Shown: positions 58,078 to 64,000 of the stretch, in pieces | Position numbering within the stretch: the first letter of the stretch is position 1 | Layout: every line of letters begins with the position of its first letter | DNA from: Ophryocystis elektroscirrha | Lineage: Eukaryota; Apicomplexa; Conoidasida; Neogregarinorida; Ophryocystidae | DNA: 64,000 nt | Assembly: GCA_030141585.1 (NCBI GenBank) | Contig: JAQIFP010000002.1 | Coordinates: forward strand, 333,902 to 397,901 | Direction: 5' to 3' | Notes under the pieces: generated by a model | What the model was told of the DNA's origin: nothing | The model's input: the letters and a program-made list of their open reading frames with translations, nothing else | Databases searched by the model: none | Made by a program: the position numbers and the translations under genes

Positions 58078-60234
58078 CATAAAAAAAAAATTACATATTT
58101 ACATATAAATATATATATAGATATATATATATGTCACAAAGTTGAAATGTCTGTATATTACATTAAAGCAGTACTTAATTTTATAGTATCGTATCTAATT
58201 TTAATTATTATTTTCATTAGAAAGAGAAAAACTACGATAGTTCTAAGGATTCCCAAATAAGTCTGTTCAAATCTTTCAATGATAATTCTTCCAAATCAAA
58301 TATAAAAAAACCAAAAAGTAATTTACAGCAAGCATCGAATGAACCCGTTAGCTTGGAATCTATTTTATCTTACAAAGAATTCTTTTTTTTTGTTGAAACG
58401 GGTAATTTTTTTTTTTTTTTATACGCCTCAGGAATTGGAGTTGTTATGCGTGCTGCTGGCATGCATAGAGCTGCAGTGGAACTTGCTGAAGCTATTATTT
58501 CAAACAGAAGGTCGATTCGCTCAAAATCTTTAGAATACGTTCGTCATGAGTTTTTGGAAATGCTAAAAAGACTATCACTGCGTAAGAAAAAGAAAAAGTA
58601 ACAATTTTTAGAACTTTCACTGGAAGGAGGATTGTATAGAGTTGCTTTAACATATGTCAGAGAACGATACTTACAGAATAATTCAGTTTCTTCAATTCAA
58701 ACGTATGGAAGATTACTATTTTCTGGAATATTTGCGCATGTAATGATTAAAGGATTATCTCCATCTAGTGAACGTGAAATATTGTTAGAAAATAGGTATC
58801 TGTAGTGTTGATGACGTTAAGTATATATTCAGAGGCTGGACTATACGTCAATTGTTGCTCAAACCTATAGATCCGTATTTAACTTTATTAGCGGGACATT
58901 TTTGCAACTTGTCTGGGCGCTGGTTATTTGCTGTTAGCGAGTACTATAGGGCGTACTATCACTCCAATAAAGACCCATTACCATGCTTATGTTTGGCTAC
59001 AGCTTTGTTAAATTATGCCGTGTCCAGAACTGTTACGGTAAAACATTTTAACACAAATTAATAAATACTTCAATAATATTGCTATCTAATTAACAAAATA
59101 TAAAATACTCAAACATTTTATTATATATACTTTACTATATATATTTACGATAGATATCTTATTATATAAAGATATCTTATTAAATAAAAATATTTTATCA
59201 TATATTTTCTATTATATATATCTTATTATATATAATTTATTATATATATCCTATTACTTATATTTTATTATATAAATCTTATTGTATATACTTTACTATA
59301 TATTTTTCATTACATATATCTCATTATATATATCTTACTATATATATTATATTATGTATATTTTATTATATATATATAATATTATATTCATATATATATT
59401 ATATATTATATTATATATATCATAATATATATATATATCTTGTCATATATATTTAATAAATTTTATTATATATATCTTAATATATATATTTTATTATATA
59501 TATCTTTTAAAACATATCTTATTTGATATATCTTACTATATGTTTTAAATAATGTAAATCTTATTATATATATATAATTATATATATCCTATTATATACA
59601 TCTTATAATATGTATTTCCTGCCTAAGATATTTAATATAGCTTTTATAGAATATTATCAATAAATATGTATTATATGTATCATAAATTTAGAAAGTAGCT
59701 TACAAATTTCACTAACATAATTTTATTAGAGCCGTAACTTTACCATTTTACAGTCATTTTGCATGTTATCGGTTTTTCGAAGACACAGAAAAGAATCATG
59801 TGAAAGTATTATTAAGTAACACGCAGTGTTCTGATATTGATTTTAGGACTTTCTCAGATCCAACGAACTCATTTATTATTGAGTCTTTTGGAAGTTCTGT
59901 GCAATTCGAAAACTGTATCAAATCAATATTTCAAGCAGAGTCTAGTTATAACTTTGCACGGTATTATATAAAAATATTTATAAAAAATTATAGAGCATGT
60001 CATCAATTAAATATGTTAAACCTGGCTGTACCTCTATATAGAGAAACAATTAAATTTTTAGATGAATGTAGATTTTATAAGCTTGGATCATTGGAATATC
60101 CTTTTTCTATGTTTCATTTAGATTTGCCCCAATTAAGGCTTTGTGCAAGTCATAATTTAGCTCTTATATATAAACAAAACAAGCTTTATGACTTGGCTAG
60201 GAATATATACCGAACCAGCTATTACTGGACTTGA
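54425..60234 (+). CDS. GTF3C3-like: TFIIIC TPR subunit (GTF3C3 / Sfc4 / tau131-like)
   Basis: More than a dozen exons from ATG 54425 ([16 protein letters not shown]) to TGA 60232-60234. The N-terminus is acidic ([18 protein letters not shown]), then a run of nine Lys and [10 protein letters not shown], then tetratricopeptide repeats: [79 protein letters not shown]. Later exons include [15 protein letters not shown] and [20 protein letters not shown]. The order and the CAHL..P.D..TWQR motif match the TPR subunit of TFIIIC, which bridges the B-box-bound complex to TFIIIB and so directs Pol III to tRNA genes. The first in-frame stop upstream of the ATG is at 54404-54406, inside the tRNA. Micro-introns of 32 bp (54556-54587) and 30 bp (57436-57465) are clear; long introns are TA-rich. 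Confidence 0.85.
55030..55290. repeat. TA-rich intron 1 block of TFIIIC gene
   Basis: TA/TATACATA repeats with no coding potential. Further intronic TA blocks lie at 55990-56180 and 57950-58140. Confidence 0.6.
56640..57210. repeat. TA-rich intron of TFIIIC gene
   Basis: About 570 bp of TA, TATACATA and TATAATA tracts. No RNA or coding feature. Confidence 0.6.
57436..57465 (+). other. 30-bp poly(A) micro-intron of the TFIIIC gene
   Basis: GT, then 23 consecutive A, then GCTAG. Removal restores the frame ([17 protein letters not shown]) where unspliced reading hits TAA immediately. Confidence 0.85.
59090..59620. repeat. Degenerate TATTATATATATCTTA repeats
   Basis: About 500 bp of imperfect repeats of the type ATTATATATATCTT and ATTATATATATTTT in an intron of the TFIIIC gene. 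Units vary between 14 and 24 bases. Confidence 0.7.
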
Positions 60235-60367
60235 TTCTCTAGTAAAACTAAAAAAAAAAAGTTATCTATATATATATATATATATATTTATAATTTACTC
60301 CAAAGAATATTCCATATAGTACTCTATTAGTTATTAATAATATATTATTAATAATTAATTATTAATA

Positions 60368-62045
60368 TTAAGTATTACTTTGTTTGAGAAGACCTTTATT
60401 TGGATCGGCGTTTATGTATACTGCTTGAGCTTCTATGCCAGCTAAATTTTGACCTCTAAGCATTTTCATGTAGCCTGATTTTCCCCACTGCGATCCCCAA
60501 CTGTTTCGAACTATCCAGTATGGTATTATTTCTGAGGGATTGTCGTGATTAGGTTCCTCTCCCCATCCAACAACTGCAACGGCATGATTCTAAATATGTG
60601 TTATTTCGCAGTATTTATTTACTGTAAATTCCCATCCATTTAATTGGGGGTCTTCACAAGAGCCGGTGTGATTGTTTTGCTTCACAAAAATACCATTTTT
60701 ATATAAAGACAATACTGGAGGTGCCTGAAGATTATTTATTAAATGGTGCATTTTAATTACATCTATTGCAACAACTAGAGGACCATTATTGTAGATTTCG
60801 TGCATCATGGCCTCTTCAGAGCAACATTCATAACAACCGCCCACATAACCATATTCTTCCGCAAAAATAAAGGTTTTCTCTGAGCAGTGATTTTTTTTAT
60901 TTTGGAGTATATGACATAATTGAGCTCTATCTGTTGCTTTATAGTCCATACATTTTTCTGTGGGTATGCCAAATTCTTTTGCCCACTAATAAATTTCATA
61001 TATATTAATGATTTACTCTTCCAACAAGGAATGGATATCCTCCACTGCATCCTTGATTATAAAATGAACAAGACAGAATTGATTGGGCAGATAAACGTGT
61101 ATCCAATAATATATTATTTTTAATATTTTGTTTTTTTAATAACTCTAAAATAATAAATTAATCAGGGTTTTTTTCTACTTTTTAACAAAATATTTGCTCT
61201 TGCTTGAAGTACAAATGTGGAGGAAATAGCGTAACAGGAGCCACATTCACCCTAAAGTTTGTTATTTACTTAAAATCGTACTTGTTCGATTATATCAGTC
61301 CAAGCTTCTTTTGAGAAATTTTTGCTAAAAGGATTTAAAATACTCGAATAGTTTTTCGGGAACGCCGTAATAGATTTAGGAGTAGCTTCAATGCAAGGAT
61401 ACAAATATCCTTCAGGAATAATTCCTATTGTACTTCTGTCATATAACTGGAGTGTTTTCCATCCTGTTTTTCTTTTAGATCCGTATCGTTGTAGCATGGA
61501 TCTTTTATTATTCTTTGGAATAGCTACATATACTTTATGGGGAGCTTTTTGCGACGTATTTATTTTATATGCAATAAAACAGCCATAATGAATTTTATTA
61601 TCTGGCATTTTTACGGAATACCATCCTAATCGTGTTTTTGAATGATTTGTTTTATAGCAATGTGTTACACCATAAGCGTCCTCTGAATCTGTATCTTTTG
61701 GCATCAAATTTTCACAATCTTTATCTGAACTTTTCTCGTAATCTATAAAACCAAAGAAATTATAATCTTTAAATTGAACTTGAAACCCTTCTGTATATAC
61801 CATAGTCCATTTTCCTGTGTTATCCTTTGTCATTATTTCTTCATTACAACTATCATTCAAAGCATTTATTGGTTTTACTATCAAATATGCATTATTTACT
61901 TCGGGAACTCCGTTCCCTTTGAATTCAATACTTCGTTCACCTTCTTTATATCCAATAACTTTATTATCTGTTAGCCAAAGTAATAATTCTTTATTAATTG
62001 GACCCAGAGTACTATTCATCCAGAATTCGTAATTCTACATCAACA

Positions 62046-62085
<40 letters not shown>

Positions 62086-62693
62086 TTATTATTATTATTA
62101 TGAAAATAGTATATATGAGATATTGTAATTATATAATAATAATTTGTTTAAAATATAATTTAATTATTTATTTATATTGTAACTAAATTAAATAATTATT
62201 TATTATTGTTGATTAATAATAACACTCTAATTTTCTTCCGTGTAACATAAGCATTAATTTGCTTATCACTTTGTACCGTTAATCAAATATATAAATGTGT
62301 CTATCTTATTAATAAATAAATTTCTGCGGTATTCGTAAAAAAAATATTTTCTCGTCAAATTAAATGAAGCTATTTAGTGTAAAATTTTTTTTAAGTAAAT
62401 ATATTTACATGGCGTTTGTGTACTAATACTTGTGCATTATACAATGCTCTGTAACGTATATATATTCTATTTAGTAATTTTTTGCTTACATCAAACTGCT
62501 TTTGTAAATTTTCGTGGTTTCGATTGGGTAACCCACTACCACACGTTTGATGGTATGCCGAGTGCGGGCTTAATAAAAATTTCCATTTACCTTTAATATG
62601 ATTTATAGTTGCATGTATCGGTAAATCGCCATACACAAAAGGAAAAATTACGCTCAATAATATTAAAAACATATTTTCCGAAAATGTATGCAA
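60368..62693 (-). CDS. Dipeptidyl aminopeptidase / cathepsin C-like protease
   Basis: Start ATG 62693 with a signal peptide ([15 protein letters not shown]). The exclusion domain begins [17 protein letters not shown] and carries CGSGLPNRN. An exon at about 61284-62034 covers the propeptide region ([20 protein letters not shown]). The mature papain-fold part has the catalytic Cys in [11 protein letters not shown] (about 61252), GCSGGYPF, the His in [10 protein letters not shown] (about 60580) and the Asn in RNSWGSQWG (about 60500). The C-terminus [12 protein letters not shown] ends at TAA 60368-60370. Such DPAPs remove N-terminal dipeptides; apicomplexan members act in the digestive vacuole or in secretory organelles before egress. 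All catalytic residues are present. Intron 62041-62408 carries a (TA)n run. Confidence 0.92.
62050..62100. repeat. (TA)n(TTA)n microsatellite
   Basis: TA run (62050-62082) followed by (TTA)n in the first cathepsin C intron. Confidence 0.8.
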
Positions 62694-62840
62694 ATTTCAA
62701 ACTTACTATTTTGTTTGAAGCGCTTAATTGCGATTTAGAAAAAATGTGAAAAATTAAATTAGTGGTAATTGAAATTTCGACAAAGTATAAAACTAAAAAA
62801 AAACCAATTACGAATAATAATTAATTAGAATAATTAAACA

Positions 62841-64000
62841 TTATGTTATATTTAGGACTTTTTTAATGTCAATAACAGTTCTCCAATCATCCTATCAAAA
62901 ATATAAATTATTCATGTCAACATACTGGAGTCATTTCATCTTTGAAATATTGTTTTAGTGCATCGATAGATTCTCGGGTGATTCGACTATAAATTTTATT
63001 GGTGTGATCAAAATGCCTTCCATAAGTTATAGATGAGTCTCCTATTATTTTGATTGCTACCTCAGAATCTATAAATAATATTTTATATGTACGTATACTT
63101 ATATTTGATGATACCCAAAATACTCTAATTTTGTATACATAATTACAGCAAAAATAACATAAAATCACATGTTACATGTATATATACACGGAAAAATTAT
63201 ATATATACTTAAAATTTACTTGAAATTTAATTTATAGATTATGTAGTTATAGTGGTATTTATATGCTAACCTTTGCGAGCTTCATTAATGGGTTTGTTAT
63301 TGTGTTCTATGCTTTGTACTTTTCCAAGAACCAAAGTCTACAATTTTCGGTAACTATTACTTTTTTTGTACCTCTTTGTCCGGTATGCATAAAGTCGTGC
63401 CATTCCGAAGGAATCCTCTTTCAACACGTACACCCAAAATAAGAGGATCTTTCTTGTTAAATATATAACTTGGCAATATTGACAATATACATGGGAATAA
63501 TACAATTGCTCTTTTCTCTCGCCTGAGAATTATGATAGTTTCGTTTTTGGCTATTTATACATAAATATATGTTGAAAACAAATTAACAAAAATATTTTAA
63601 TATAAAATATGAGTATATTTATAAGTAAACTTGTGCTTTGTTTTAAGTATCTATATAATGAGAAATGTATAGTATTATTTATTAATTAATTTATTTAGCA
63701 ATTTGATATTATAGATTATTAATTTGAGTAGCTAATACTTACTTCAAATTTTCATGATAATCTGAAATGTGTTTATTAAACTTATCAAATAAATGATAAA
63801 TGATATCGGCTTGGAAGATTGTTACATTAAGCAAAGCTGCTTCTTTGATGGCTTCAGGGTCAGCTTTGACATCAAATGCTAATATACAGCAATATTCTGG
63901 TCTTTGTTTTTCCCTCATAATTGAAGCTTTCTTCACATCTATTTTATTGATACAACCAAGATTAACTGCTGCTACTGGAATTTTGGACTCCTTCAAAAAT
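62841..64000 (-). CDS. EIF5B: Translation initiation factor eIF5B, C-terminal part (runs off right edge)
   Basis: Exons from the right edge read SKIPVAAVNLGCINKIDVKK, then YCCILAFDVKADPEAIKEAA and FQADIIYHLFDKFNKH (domain III). Next come SILPSYIFNKKDPLILGVRV, GFLRNGTTLC and VQSIEHNNKPINEARK (domain IV beta-barrel), then IGDSSITYGRHFDHTNKIYS and RITRESIDALKQYF. The last exon is DDWRTVIDIKKVLNI, stop TAA 62841-62843. This is the conserved C-terminal half of eIF5B, including the end that contacts eIF1A. The GTPase domain lies beyond the window. eIF5B joins the 60S and 40S subunits at the start codon. The last intron (35 bp) joins MTP to DDW. Confidence 0.93.

Noticed and set aside
61391..62032. 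Plus-strand ORFs opposite the cathepsin C propeptide exon
   Set aside because: Antisense shadows of a conserved coding exon.

Overview
The window is nuclear DNA from a very AT-rich, intron-dense eukaryote that uses the standard code (TAA, TAG and TGA all act as stops). An alveolin (inner-membrane-complex) gene, a giant guanylate cyclase fused to a P4-ATPase-like module, and a cathepsin C/DPAP gene point to an alveolate, most likely an apicomplexan. I cannot name the genus. Most genes are cut by 30-40 bp introns, many of them little more than GT plus a poly(A) run or a poly(T) run plus AG. The few long introns are packed with TA/ATT microsatellites. Exon joins were inferred by eye from reading frame, splice signals and protein-family conservation; there is no transcript support.

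Layout, left to right. 1-7.6 kb (minus): a partial unknown gene, an acidic low-complexity protein and an RBM5/10-like splicing factor. 8.0-14.7 kb (plus): AP-2 sigma, a choline/ethanolamine phosphotransferase and a PP2A B56 regulatory subunit. 14.9-27.7 kb (minus): a ~12.8 kb guanylate cyclase gene (P4-ATPase-like, TM, C1, TM, C2) whose ATPase catalytic motifs look dead and whose two cyclase domains split the active-site residues. 28.2-34.8 kb: ribosomal protein uS8 and NIP7 in tandem (9 bp apart), UPF3, a small Lys-rich protein, prefoldin 2, a U14 snoRNA and FEN1. 35.4-43.6 kb: an unknown gene, a RING-like protein, an OB-fold protein, the alveolin and a Rap1-like Myb protein. 43.6-50.7 kb (minus): a long coiled-coil protein, an amino-acid transporter and a Cys-rich unknown.

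51.1-60.2 kb holds DDX41, then a Pol III cluster: SRP RNA and tRNA-Ser(GCU), both minus. The tRNA directly abuts the start codon of a TFIIIC subunit gene (GTF3C3/Sfc4-like). 60.4-64.0 kb (minus): cathepsin C-like protease and the C-terminal part of eIF5B, which runs off the right edge.

Two assembly gaps (17594-17867 and 31733-31832) both sit inside tandem repeats within introns. Gene spacing is very tight outside the introns: overlapping stop codons, 9 bp between tandem genes, 16 bp between divergent starts. Several genes serve ribosome biogenesis, translation or RNA processing (uS8, NIP7, UPF3, U14, TFIIIC, eIF5B, DDX41, RBM5-like, SRP RNA). This may be chance clustering.
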